A stretch of 10,673 nucleotides of DNA, taken from Sedimenticola sp. (GTDB lineage: Bacteria > Pseudomonadota > Gammaproteobacteria > Chromatiales > Chromatiaceae). Every line of letters begins with the position of its first letter. Positions within the stretch are counted from its first letter, which is position 1. A program made the translations under genes and the position numbers. The notes below the pieces were generated by a model. That model ran no database searches. It saw nothing but the letters and a program-made list of their open reading frames with translations, and was not told the DNA's origin. Below, one piece after another: positions 1 through 6,588 of this stretch. The stretch covers positions 1 to 10,673 of the forward strand of contig JALULB010000176.1 of assembly GCA_027041035.1 (NCBI GenBank), given 5' to 3'.

Positions 1-29
1 AGGCTGGCCGCTCGATTGTCAGCCGTCGC
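1..29 (-). repeat. Left arm of a perfect 29-bp inverted repeat (edge of window)
   Basis: These bases are the exact reverse complement of 169-197 inside rseB; the match stops at position 30 against 168 and is cut by the window edge on the other side. The arm contains the premature rseB stop (19-21). The copy at 169-197 encodes the family-like rseB residues RSIVSRRG, so it is the authentic one and this arm is the intruder. Confidence 0.9.
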
Positions 30-831
30 TGAAGATATACTGCTCGATCGTGGATTCGTCCGCCTCACCGGAGAGCAAGCGCCGCTGCGCCAGACGATAG
101 CCGGATGGCAGATCGGTGAAGCGCCATTTCGGTTTTGTCTCGCTGGTCACGGACCTATGCGCGATGCCGCGACGGCTGACAATCGAGCGGCCAGCCTCGA
201 TCGGCGGCAACACCAGTTCGTCGTCGAAACCGGCCACCTCGGCGCCGGCCATCAGGCTGACGAACAGGATACGCGACAGCACCCTGCCCTCGATATCCAG
301 TTTATCGGCCTGCAACGGCAACGCCGTCTTGCGGTCGAGAAACAGGCGCAAGCCGTAGCGAAAGCCGTCTCTCGGCAACACGCCGAGCACCACTGTCGAG
401 CGATTGGCGACACGCGCCGTGCCCAACAGACGCAATTCATAGGCCCGCGCCAATCGTTCCGGATCGTCCGGCACCAGCGGCGACAGCCCCTTGGGGACAG
501 CGTACTGATTGACCGAGACGCCATCCGGCAGCACGCAGATCACCTGTTGGCCGTCATGCAGTACCTCGACGGCGGCACCGTTCAGCGCGATCAGGTGGGA
601 CTTCTCGCCGTCGGGCGTGGCGAAATGCCGCACCTCCAGGGTTTCGAGCTGACCATCGTGCAGGTAGACGAAACGCCCGATGTAGTTCTCTGTCTTTATC
701 GCCTTGACCATGCGCTGGAGCCAATGCAATGCCGAGGCCTCACTCCCCTCTTGCGTGGCCGCGAAGGACAGCCCGGGCAACACGCCGAGCAGCACGATGG
801 CGGCAATGCGCACCGACCTACCTGGGGTCAT
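19..831 (-). CDS. rseB: Sigma-E regulatory protein RseB/MucB, C-terminus lost at window edge
   Basis: Periplasmic sensor that binds the RseA periplasmic domain, protects it from DegS cleavage and releases it when lipoproteins or LPS intermediates accumulate. I start it at the ATG at 831, which puts a clean signal peptide at the N-terminus (basic MTPGRSVR, hydrophobic IAAIVLLGVLPGLSF, cleavage near SFA/ATQ). The longer ATG at 870 would add 13 residues before it. A MucB/RseB N-terminal domain follows, with typical stretches such as NYIGRFVYLHDGQLETLEVRH and, later, KWRFTDLPSGYRLAQRR. The start overlaps the rseA stop by 14 nt. The frame ends after YIFSDG, where the family normally continues (FSDGL...) for about 45-50 more residues; E. 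coli RseB has 318 residues and this one about 270. The stop at 19-21 sits inside a perfect inverted copy of 169-197, so the ending is probably artificial. Function is confident; the 3' end is not real as read. Confidence 0.9.
   Translation of the reverse strand: MTPGRSVRIAAIVLLGVLPGLSFAATQEGSEASALHWLQRMVKAIKTENYIGRFVYLHDGQLETLEVRHFATPDGEKSHLIALNGAAVEVLHDGQQVICVLPDGVSVNQYAVPKGLSPLVPDDPERLARAYELRLLGTARVANRSTVVLGVLPRDGFRYGLRLFLDRKTALPLQADKLDIEGRVLSRILFVSLMAGAEVAGFDDELVLPPIEAGRSIVSRRGIAHRSVTSETKPKWRFTDLPSGYRLAQRRLLSGEADESTIEQYIFSDG
169..197 (+). repeat. Right arm of the 29-bp inverted repeat, inside rseB
   Basis: This arm is the exact reverse complement of 1-29, separated from it by 139 nt. It reads through in the rseB frame with a family-like protein sequence, so it is the original copy. 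Confidence 0.9.
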
Positions 832-1492
832 AGCCAACGAAGCTGGCGTAGGGCATGAAGCCACCGACACCGTGTTGGCGCTCGAACTCGGAATGCTCCA
901 GCAGATAGCGATTCAATCGTTTCTCGTCGATGCTGACGCCGCCGTCGGCGCGCGGGTCGGCCTGCTGCTGCCAATGCGTGCCAACCGTCTGCACGCGCCA
1001 GCCGTTCGACGAGGCCGGCAGGATGCCCGCGTTGTCCAACAGCGCCGCCGGCGCGGGCGGTCCGGCCACCGATACCGCCGGCGTGTCGATCTTTTCGACC
1101 ATCCGGGGTCCGGCGGCAAGCTCACCCTCGCCCGGCTGGGTCGGCGACAGATTCAGCACGGTCAACGTCGCGACGCTGGCCGCGATCGCCGCGCCGGCCA
1201 GCGGTTTCAGCCATGCCGGATGGCGGCGCTTCACGCCGCCGGCCAGCGGCGCTTCGTCCGCGAGCCGCTGGCGGACATGCGCGGCGATATCGACACTTCG
1301 CGCGCTGAGGGTTTCACCACGAATCACCGCGCCAATAAGGTGGTAGCGATGCCAGGTGTCGGCACCATCGGCGCCCGCCTGTTCGCCACCATCGACCGAA
1401 TCCAGATGGCGCAACAGACGACGCAATTCGAATTCCGAAAGCTCATCGTCCATCAACGCGGACAACTGCTCTGCTTGTTTTGATTGATCCAT
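818..1492 (-). CDS. rseA: Anti-sigma-E factor RseA/MucA
   Basis: Inner-membrane anti-sigma factor that holds RpoE inactive until regulated proteolysis by DegS, RseP and ClpXP. The N-terminal cytoplasmic domain (about 1-80) shows the family pattern: LSALMDDELSEFELRRLL near residues 10-27, then WHRYHLIGAVIRGE at 47-60. A single hydrophobic segment near 98-115 (PLAGAAIAASVATLTVLNL) is the transmembrane helix. The periplasmic part ends with the recognisable LNRYLLEHSEF and PYASFVGYD motifs. At 224 residues it matches the family. It starts 25 nt after the rpoE stop and overlaps rseB, consistent with one rpoE-rseA-rseB transcript. No strong Shine-Dalgarno is seen before the ATG at 1492. Confidence 0.94.
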   Translation of the reverse strand: MDQSKQAEQLSALMDDELSEFELRRLLRHLDSVDGGEQAGADGADTWHRYHLIGAVIRGETLSARSVDIAAHVRQRLADEAPLAGGVKRRHPAWLKPLAGAAIAASVATLTVLNLSPTQPGEGELAAGPRMVEKIDTPAVSVAGPPAPAALLDNAGILPASSNGWRVQTVGTHWQQQADPRADGGVSIDEKRLNRYLLEHSEFERQHGVGGFMPYASFVGYDPR

Positions 1493-1517
1493 GGGATTTG
1501 ACCGGGTTTGTAGGGAT

Positions 1518-2099
1518 TTACGGGTTCAATATCGGTTTCAGCTTCTTGTCTATCGCCTCGCGGGCACGGAAGATGCGCGAACGCACCGTGCCGATCGGAC
1601 AGGACATTGCCTCGGCAATCTCCTCGTAACTCATGCCTTCCAGCTCGCGCAACATGATCGCGGTACGCAGATCCTCGGGCAGCTCGTCCATGGCCTTCTT
1701 GATCGTGCGCATCACCTCTTCCTCGTGAATATAGCTTTCCGGCGTCGACTGATCCTTCAGGCGGGTACCGGAATCCAGTTGTTCGGCGACCTCGACCTCG
1801 ACATCCGAGCCGGGTGGACGCCGCCCGCGCGACACCAGCATGTTCTTGGCCGTGTTGATGGCGATGCGGTACAGCCAGGTATAGAAGGCGCTGTCGCCAC
1901 GAAACCGGGGTAACGCCCGGTAAGCCTTGATGAAGGCTTCCTGGGCGACATCCTGGGCCTCGTCCGGATCGCGCACGTAGCGCATGATCACGTTCAATAC
2001 CTTCTGTTGATACTTGCGCACCAGCAGGTCGAAAGCCGTCTTGTCGCCTTGCTGTACGCGTTCCACCAGAGCCTGGTCGGCGCTCTTGCTGTCCGTCAC
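1518..2099 (-). CDS. rpoE: RNA polymerase sigma-E factor (ECF family, RpoE/AlgU)
   Basis: ECF sigma factor for envelope stress genes, controlled by RseA/RseB encoded downstream. With the GTG start at 2099 the protein is 193 residues and begins TDSKSADQALVERVQQGDKTAFD, aligning with E. coli RpoE (191 residues). Region 2 lies at about 20-90 (EAFIKAYRALPRFRGDSAFYTWLYRIAINTAKN, split over 55-86) and region 4 at about 130-185 (LPEDLRTAIMLRELEGMSYEEIAEAM, then GTVRSRIFRAREAID). An ATG at 2156 would add 19 residues with no family match (MVGRRAPAQCFPRR...). It also lies at about the expected transcription start of the sigma-E promoter upstream, so I reject it. The GTG has no obvious Shine-Dalgarno. 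Confidence 0.95.
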   Translation of the reverse strand: MTDSKSADQALVERVQQGDKTAFDLLVRKYQQKVLNVIMRYVRDPDEAQDVAQEAFIKAYRALPRFRGDSAFYTWLYRIAINTAKNMLVSRGRRPPGSDVEVEVAEQLDSGTRLKDQSTPESYIHEEEVMRTIKKAMDELPEDLRTAIMLRELEGMSYEEIAEAMSCPIGTVRSRIFRAREAIDKKLKPILNP

Positions 2100-2161
2100 G
2101 ACGGGCAACCACGTCCGCCGCGGAAAACACTGTGCCGGGGCACGCCGCCCGACCATAGCCT

Positions 2162-2188
2162 ATTGACCGGAGCGGATCGGGAAAGTTC
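2162..2188 (-). promoter_or_regulatory. Sigma-E-type promoter of the rpoE operon
   Basis: On the minus strand a -35 element GAACTTT (2182-2188) is followed by a -10 element TCAAT (2162-2166), with 16 nt between GAACTT and TCAAT. This fits the sigma-E consensus (GGAACTT, 16 nt, TCNAA) at all but one or two bases. The predicted start near 2155 gives a leader of about 55 nt to the GTG at 2099. Autoactivation of rpoE by sigma-E is established in related bacteria; that this site does it here is inference. Confidence 0.7.
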
Positions 2189-2222
2189 GGCGAAAAACGG
2201 GGAATCCATGCGTGGAAATGCG

Positions 2223-2250
2223 TTGTTTCTTCTCATGGGGTACATTATAT
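2223..2250 (+). promoter_or_regulatory. Probable sigma-70 promoter of nadB
   Basis: TTGTTT (2223-2228) and TTATAT (2245-2250) are separated by 16 nt on the plus strand, about 35 nt before the nadB ATG. The block GTACATTATATAG is a conspicuous AT-rich island in GC-rich surroundings. The promoter is divergent from, and close to, the rpoE promoter. The hexamers are imperfect, so the exact -10 register is uncertain. Confidence 0.45.
2244..2249 (-). promoter_or_regulatory. Possible second rpoE promoter, -10 box only
   Basis: The minus strand carries a perfect TATAAT here, about 145 nt before the rpoE GTG. No good -35 element lies at the usual spacing (CTGTTT at 15 nt is poor). Several rpoE operons have additional vegetative promoters, so this could be one. 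It may equally be incidental, because the same AT-rich block supplies the nadB -10 on the other strand. Confidence 0.25.
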
Positions 2251-2284
2251 AGCCTCCGCCGCCCAAACAGGTGAAGAGTTCCCG

Positions 2285-3880
2285 ATGCACGAGAAAATCC
2301 ATGATGTATTGATCATCGGCAGCGGCGCCGCCGGACTGTCGCTGGCGCTGCGCCTGCCGCGCACGCTACGGATCGCGCTGATCGCGAAACGCAATATCGA
2401 GGAAAGCAACACCCTGTATGCCCAGGGCGGCATCTCGGCGGTGGTCGACGCGGAGGATTCCACTGCCTCGCATATCGCCGACACGCTGAACGCCGGCGCC
2501 GGCCTGTGCGACGAGGATACCGTCCGCATGGTGGTCGAACACGGCCCCGCCAGCATCCGCTGGCTGCAACAGACCGGCGTCGAGTTCACCCGCGAGGAAG
2601 CCAATCTGCACCTGACCCGCGAAGGCGGTCACAGCCATCGCCGCGTGGTGCATGCCGCCGACGCCACCGGTCGCGCGCTGGAGGTGACCCTGGTGGACCA
2701 GGCGCGCGCGCGCGACAACATCGACATCTTCCAGTACCATATCGCCATCGACCTGATCAACCGCGGCAACCCGGATGGCGGCAAGACCTGTCTCGGCGCC
2801 TATCTGCTGGACATCAAGAGCGACCGCGTACGTACCTTCCGCGCGCGCTTCACCGCGCTCGCCACCGGCGGATCGAGCAAGGTCTACCTGTACACCAGCA
2901 ACCCGGATGTCTCCACCGGCGACGGCGTCGCAATGGCGTGGCGCGCCGGCTGCCGGGTGGCGAACATGGAGTTCATGCAGTTTCATCCGACCTGCCTGTA
3001 CCACAGCAAGGCGAAATCCTTCCTGATCTCGGAGGCATTACGTGGCGAGGGCGCGAAGTTGCTGCTGCCGGACGGCGAGCCCTTCATGCAGCGTTTCGAC
3101 CCGCGCGCCGACCTCGCCCCGCGCGACATCGTCGCCCGCGCCATCGACCACGAGATGAAGCGCCTCGGCGCCGACTGCCTGTACCTGGATATCAGCCACA
3201 AGCCGGCGGCGTTCATCAAGGAGCACTTCCCGACGATCCACCAGCGCTGCCTGGAATTCGGCATCGACATCACCCGCGAACCGATTCCGATCGTGCCGGC
3301 GGCGCACTACACCTGCGGCGGCGTGGTCACCGATCGCAACGCCCGCACCGACATCGCCAACCTGTACGCGATCGGCGAAACCGCCTACACCGGCCTGCAT
3401 GGCGCCAACCGCATGGCGAGCAACTCGCTGCTGGAATGCCTGGTTTTCGGCGAACTGGCGACCGCCGACATCCTCGCCAGACTGGGCGCCACGCCGCCAC
3501 CCGCCGACGTGGCGCCATGGGACGAAAGCCGCGTCGGCAACCCGGACGAACGCGTCGTCGTATCACACAACTGGGACGAGCTGCGACGCTTCATGTGGGA
3601 CTACGTCGGCATCGTGCGCAGCACCAAGCGCCTGGCGCGGGCAAAGCGCCGCTGCAACCTGCTGCGCCACGAGATCCGCGAGTACTACAGCAACTTCCGC
3701 GTCAACAATGACCTGCTGGAGCTACGCAACCTGGTGGATGTCGCCGACATGATCATCACCAGCGCGCAACGCCGCAAGGAGAGCCGCGGACTGCATTACG
3801 TGCTGGATTTCCCGAGACGGGACGAGCGCAACCAGCGCCAGCCGACTATCCTGTTTCCGGACAACTATTCGCCGCGGTAA
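2285..3880 (+). CDS. nadB: L-aspartate oxidase
   Basis: FAD-dependent oxidation of L-aspartate to iminoaspartate, the first step of de novo NAD synthesis; NadA then forms quinolinate. The 531 residues match the family length. The N-terminus has the FAD dinucleotide-binding motif [16 protein letters not shown] (GSGAAG at 12-17), followed by [11 protein letters not shown]. Substrate-domain motifs of the fumarate reductase/aspartate oxidase superfamily follow: [20 protein letters not shown] near 112, [10 protein letters not shown] near 230, [12 protein letters not shown] near 250, [12 protein letters not shown] near 340 and the FAD-binding [21 protein letters not shown] near 365. The C-terminal helical domain ([12 protein letters not shown]...) is intact. 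A purine-rich GTGAAGAG precedes the ATG. Divergence from rpoE is the usual gammaproteobacterial order. Confidence 0.97.
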   Translation: MHEKIHDVLIIGSGAAGLSLALRLPRTLRIALIAKRNIEESNTLYAQGGISAVVDAEDSTASHIADTLNAGAGLCDEDTVRMVVEHGPASIRWLQQTGVEFTREEANLHLTREGGHSHRRVVHAADATGRALEVTLVDQARARDNIDIFQYHIAIDLINRGNPDGGKTCLGAYLLDIKSDRVRTFRARFTALATGGSSKVYLYTSNPDVSTGDGVAMAWRAGCRVANMEFMQFHPTCLYHSKAKSFLISEALRGEGAKLLLPDGEPFMQRFDPRADLAPRDIVARAIDHEMKRLGADCLYLDISHKPAAFIKEHFPTIHQRCLEFGIDITREPIPIVPAAHYTCGGVVTDRNARTDIANLYAIGETAYTGLHGANRMASNSLLECLVFGELATADILARLGATPPPADVAPWDESRVGNPDERVVVSHNWDELRRFMWDYVGIVRSTKRLARAKRRCNLLRHEIREYYSNFRVNNDLLELRNLVDVADMIITSAQRRKESRGLHYVLDFPRRDERNQRQPTILFPDNYSPR

Positions 3881-3889
3881 AGGATCAAT

Positions 3890-4135
3890 ATGGATAAGGA
3901 AGACGTTCTAGAGCTGATTACCACAGAAATCACAAAGCAGTTAAACGGTATCAACAAGAGGCTAGAAAAACTAGAGACTGTACTTGATGTATACAATGGT
4001 GACTTCCATGGCAAATCAATTCTGGTTGACAAACAACTACAACCGGTCAAACAGGAATTTGAAAGCAAAATCGAATCTCTGGAACTAAAAGTGAAGACGC
4101 TGATGATGTCGACAAGGGCCAAACAGAAAAAATAA
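3890..4135 (+). CDS. Small low-GC coiled-coil protein, unknown function
   Basis: I do not recognise this 81-residue protein. It is probably a real gene: AAAGGA, overlapping the nadB stop, sits 5 nt before the ATG. It shows two helical stretches with regular heptads, the first I14, L18, I21, L25, L28, L32, Y35 and the second F57, I61, L64, V68, L71. A short non-helical linker (NGDFHGKSI) lies between them. It is rich in Lys and Glu with a basic tail (RAKQKK), and has no signal peptide, membrane segment or cysteines. GC by my count is 95 of 246 bases (39%), far below its neighbours, and it uses A/T-ending codons. It follows nadB by 9 nt and converges with orn, so it would be read from the nadB promoter. 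It looks like a recent acquisition. Confidence 0.75.
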   Translation: MDKEDVLELITTEITKQLNGINKRLEKLETVLDVYNGDFHGKSILVDKQLQPVKQEFESKIESLELKVKTLMMSTRAKQKK

Positions 4136-4157
4136 GCCTTAATCGTACTAACGGAAC

Positions 4158-4709
4158 TTACTTCGAGTATCGGATGAAATGCTCTCGATAGTGGCGCAAC
4201 TCGTCGATGGAATCCCGCACGTCGTCCATCGCCAGGTGGCTGGATTGCTTGACGAAGCTCGCGGCGACTTGCGGCGCCCAGCGGCGCGCGAGTTCCTTCA
4301 ACGTGCTGACATCGAGGTTGCGATAGTGGAAGAAGTCCTCCAGTTCGGGCATCTCGCGCGCCATGAAGCGCCGGTCCTGGCAGATACTGTTACCGCACAT
4401 CGGCGAGTTGCCCGGCTCTACCCAGTCGCGCAGAAAGGCGAGCGTCTCCTGTTCGGCCCGGCGCGCGTCGTACTCGCTCTGGCGCACGCGCTCGGTCAGT
4501 CCGGAACCCCCGTGCTGTCGGGTATTCCATTCATCCATCGCGGCCATTACCGCGTCGGGCTGGTGGATCGCGATCATCGGCCCTTCGGCGAGGACGTTCA
4601 GATCGCCATCGGTGACGATGGTGGCGATCTCGATGATGCGATCGTTGAAGGTGTCCAGACCGGTCATTTCCAGATCGATCCAGATGAGATTGTCGGGGCT
4701 GGGCGCCAT
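4158..4709 (-). CDS. orn: Oligoribonuclease (DEDDh 3'-5' exonuclease)
   Basis: Degrades 2-5 nt RNA fragments and pGpG to mononucleotides, the last step of RNA decay and of c-di-GMP turnover in many gammaproteobacteria. The ATG at 4709 gives 183 residues starting [24 protein letters not shown] lies 9-10 nt upstream. An upstream TTG at 4730 would add seven residues and is less likely. Catalytic residues are present: D12 and E14 in [10 protein letters not shown]112 in [11 protein letters not shown]158 and D163 in HLAMDD. The family motif [12 protein letters not shown] is at 60-71 and [13 protein letters not shown] at 132-144. The stop is 22 nt from the end of the coiled-coil gene, and the start is divergent from the cytochrome gene. 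Neighbouring rsgA is a common association. Confidence 0.97.
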   Translation of the reverse strand: MAPSPDNLIWIDLEMTGLDTFNDRIIEIATIVTDGDLNVLAEGPMIAIHQPDAVMAAMDEWNTRQHGGSGLTERVRQSEYDARRAEQETLAFLRDWVEPGNSPMCGNSICQDRRFMAREMPELEDFFHYRNLDVSTLKELARRWAPQVAASFVKQSSHLAMDDVRDSIDELRHYREHFIRYSK

Positions 4710-4825
4710 GCTGTCTGACCTCTTCGGCAATAACCGCGTGAAACGGTATGGTTAGCGATATAGTTTATGTTATTTGCCGCGTGATCGTCTAAAATAAAGG
4801 CAATTGTGACTCTTAGAGAACTGAC

Positions 4826-5104
4826 ATGTTGAAGCCCGCCCTGATCGTTTTGTCCGGCGCCATCGCCATCTTTTCCACCGGCATTCAGGCCGCGACCCCC
4901 GCCGCCAAGCTTCACCAGCAGAGCTGCACCTCCTGCCACGGCAGCGAGGTCTATACCCGCCCGAATCACCGCATTCAGGGCAAGCCGCAACTGCTCAAGC
5001 AGGTGCGCCGCTGCACCATGGCGGCCGGCGCGAAGTGGTTCGATGACGAGATCAAATCGGTCGCGGATTACCTGGACAGTCATTACTATCACTTCAGCAA
5101 ATAG
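4826..5104 (+). CDS. Small periplasmic c-type cytochrome
   Basis: Single-haem cytochrome c of 92 residues. Residues 1-22 form a signal peptide (MLKPALIVLSGAIAIFSTGIQA). The mature protein has one haem-attachment motif, CTSCH, with C34 and C37 as thioether sites and H38 as axial ligand. The likely distal ligand is M65 in RRCTMAAGAKWF; an extra cysteine, C63, lies beside it. The conserved end WFDDEIKSVADYLDSHYYHF matches a small cytochrome family that I recall beside orn and rsgA in some gammaproteobacteria. It presumably carries electrons in the periplasm, but partner enzymes are not shown. It is divergent from orn and lies 9 nt before rsgA, so it probably heads a cytochrome-rsgA-EVE-ATPase transcript. 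Confidence 0.9.
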   Translation: MLKPALIVLSGAIAIFSTGIQAATPAAKLHQQSCTSCHGSEVYTRPNHRIQGKPQLLKQVRRCTMAAGAKWFDDEIKSVADYLDSHYYHFSK

Positions 5105-5113
5105 CTCTCCGGC

Positions 5114-6112
5114 ATGTCCCGCCGCCGGCTGACGGAACGTCAGAAAGCGCGCATCCAGACGATTCAGAACAAGCGCCGCGAGGCCGCGACGGCGCGCGCC
5201 GACAGCCAGCTCGGCTCGGCGGCAACGGAAGCCGCGCGCGACGGCCTGGTCATCACGCGGCATGGCAACAATCTGCTCGTCGAGGACCAACAGAATGAAT
5301 TGAACCACTGCCTGTTCCGTCAGAACATCGGCCACGTGGTCTGTGGCGACGAAGTAGTCTGGCAGCCGACCGGCTACCACGAAGGCGTGGTCACCGCGAT
5401 TCGCCCGCGGCGTTCGCTCCTCTCCCGCCCGGATTTCAACGGCCACGAGAAAGCCCTCGCGGCGAACATCACCCAGATCGTCGTCGTCATCGCGCCGCAA
5501 CCCGCGCCGGCCGGCTACCTGCTCGACCAGTACCTGGTCGCGGCGGCAACCATCGACGTGCGGGTCGTCATCGCGGTCAACAAGGCCGACCTGGTTCAGC
5601 GTCACGGCGCCCCGGAAGAGCTGGCACGGGTTCTCGACCTCTATCCCGGCATCGGCTATCCGCTGATCCAGATCAGCGCCCGCGAGCCGGGTGGCCTGCA
5701 ACCGCTGTTCGATCATCTGCGTGACCAGACCAGCATCCTCGTCGGCCAGTCCGGCGTCGGCAAATCCTCGCTGGTAAACGCCTGCGTCCCGGATCTGGAC
5801 GTACAGACCAGCCGCCTGTCGGACAAGACCGGTCACGGCCGTCACACCACCTCCAGCACCAGCCTGTATCACCTGCCCTTCGCCGGACGCCTGATCGACT
5901 CCCCGGGGGTGCGCAGTTTCCGCCTTGGCAGGATCGACCGCCAGACCCTGGAGCGCGGCTTCATCGAGTTTCGCGCGTATCTCGGCGCCTGCCGGTTCAG
6001 CGATTGCACGCATACCCACGAACCCGGTTGCGCCTTGCGCGCGGCGGTCGACGCAGGCAGGATTCACCCCACACGACTGAACAATCTCATTCACATGGCG
6101 AAAAACCTATGA
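5114..6112 (+). CDS. rsgA: Small-ribosomal-subunit biogenesis GTPase RsgA
   Basis: Circularly permuted GTPase that checks late 30S maturation and dissociates RbfA. Domains occur in the permuted order: a basic N-terminal tail (SRRRLTERQKARIQTIQNKRR), an OB fold to about 110, then G4 NKAD at 156-159, G5-like SAREPGG near 188, G1 GQSGVGKSS at 211-219, the His/Thr-rich switch TGHGRHTTSS at 239-248 and G3 DSPG at 262-265. The zinc site is C293-x4-C298-x-H300-x5-C306. The protein is 332 residues, close to the family norm, with a short C-terminus. It lies 9 nt after the cytochrome stop, and its TGA overlaps the ATG of the next gene. Confidence 0.96.
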   Translation: MSRRRLTERQKARIQTIQNKRREAATARADSQLGSAATEAARDGLVITRHGNNLLVEDQQNELNHCLFRQNIGHVVCGDEVVWQPTGYHEGVVTAIRPRRSLLSRPDFNGHEKALAANITQIVVVIAPQPAPAGYLLDQYLVAAATIDVRVVIAVNKADLVQRHGAPEELARVLDLYPGIGYPLIQISAREPGGLQPLFDHLRDQTSILVGQSGVGKSSLVNACVPDLDVQTSRLSDKTGHGRHTTSSTSLYHLPFAGRLIDSPGVRSFRLGRIDRQTLERGFIEFRAYLGACRFSDCTHTHEPGCALRAAVDAGRIHPTRLNNLIHMAKNL

Positions 6113-6573
6113 ACTACTGGCTGATGAAATCCGAGCCGGATGTATTCGGCATCGAGCATCTGAAGAAGATGCCCGACCAGACCGAACACTGGGACGGGGT
6201 GCGCAACTACCAGGCGCGCAACATGATGCGCGACGAGATGAAGATCGGCGACCAGGTATTCTTCTACCATTCCAACTGCGACGAACCGGGCATCGTCGGC
6301 ATCATGGAGGTCGTGAAGGAAGGCTACGTCGACTTTACCGCCTTCGACCCCGAGCAACACTACTATGATCCTAAGAGCGATCCGGACAAACCGCGCTGGT
6401 ATATGGTCGATGTCAAATACGTGCGCGACCTGGCGCGGAATATCAGCCTGAAGGAACTGAAAACACACGCGGACGGGGCATTGGCCGACTGTCCGCTGGT
6501 GCGCAAGGGCAACCGCTTGTCGATCATGCCGCTGAGCAAGGATCAATGGAACTTTATCCTCGGCCTGGAATAG
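6109..6573 (+). CDS. EVE-domain (PUA-like) protein
   Basis: A 154-residue protein consisting of one EVE domain, the PUA-like fold of human THYN1 and of bacterial homologues thought to bind modified DNA or RNA bases. Typical motifs are MNYWLMKSEPDVF at the N-terminus, HWDGVRNYQARNMMRDEMKIGDQVFFYHS (split over 27-55, the core with the predicted base pocket), EPGIVGIMEVVKEGYVD, and the RWYMVDVKY strand after the DP-rich insert. The start overlaps the rsgA stop in an ATGA arrangement, pointing to translational coupling. An upstream in-frame start at 6004 lies inside rsgA and is rejected. The ligand of this protein is unknown; given the company of rsgA an RNA role is possible, but that is inference. 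Confidence 0.92.
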   Translation: MNYWLMKSEPDVFGIEHLKKMPDQTEHWDGVRNYQARNMMRDEMKIGDQVFFYHSNCDEPGIVGIMEVVKEGYVDFTAFDPEQHYYDPKSDPDKPRWYMVDVKYVRDLARNISLKELKTHADGALADCPLVRKGNRLSIMPLSKDQWNFILGLE

Positions 6574-6588
6574 GATGGAATCGAACCG

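Noticed and set aside
16..858. Plus-strand open frame (280 codons) opposite rseB
   Set aside because: The minus frame has a signal peptide and MucB/RseB motifs; the plus translation is Gln/Arg/His-rich with no family match.
4153..4178. GGAACTT after the coiled-coil gene as a sigma-E promoter
   Set aside because: No TCNAA-like -10 at the right spacing, and the plus strand downstream is antisense to orn with no gene to drive.
4664..6094. Long minus-strand open frame (476 codons) opposite rsgA and the cytochrome
   Set aside because: It lies antisense to well-identified genes; its Ala/Arg/Val/Asp-rich, low-complexity translation is typical of GC-rich shadow frames and has no recognisable motif.
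6548..6574. GGAACTTT upstream of the AAA+ gene as a second sigma-E promoter
   Set aside because: The -35 match is good, but the sequence 16 nt downstream is TAGGA, lacking the TC of a sigma-E -10, and the -35 lies within EVE codons for WNFIL.
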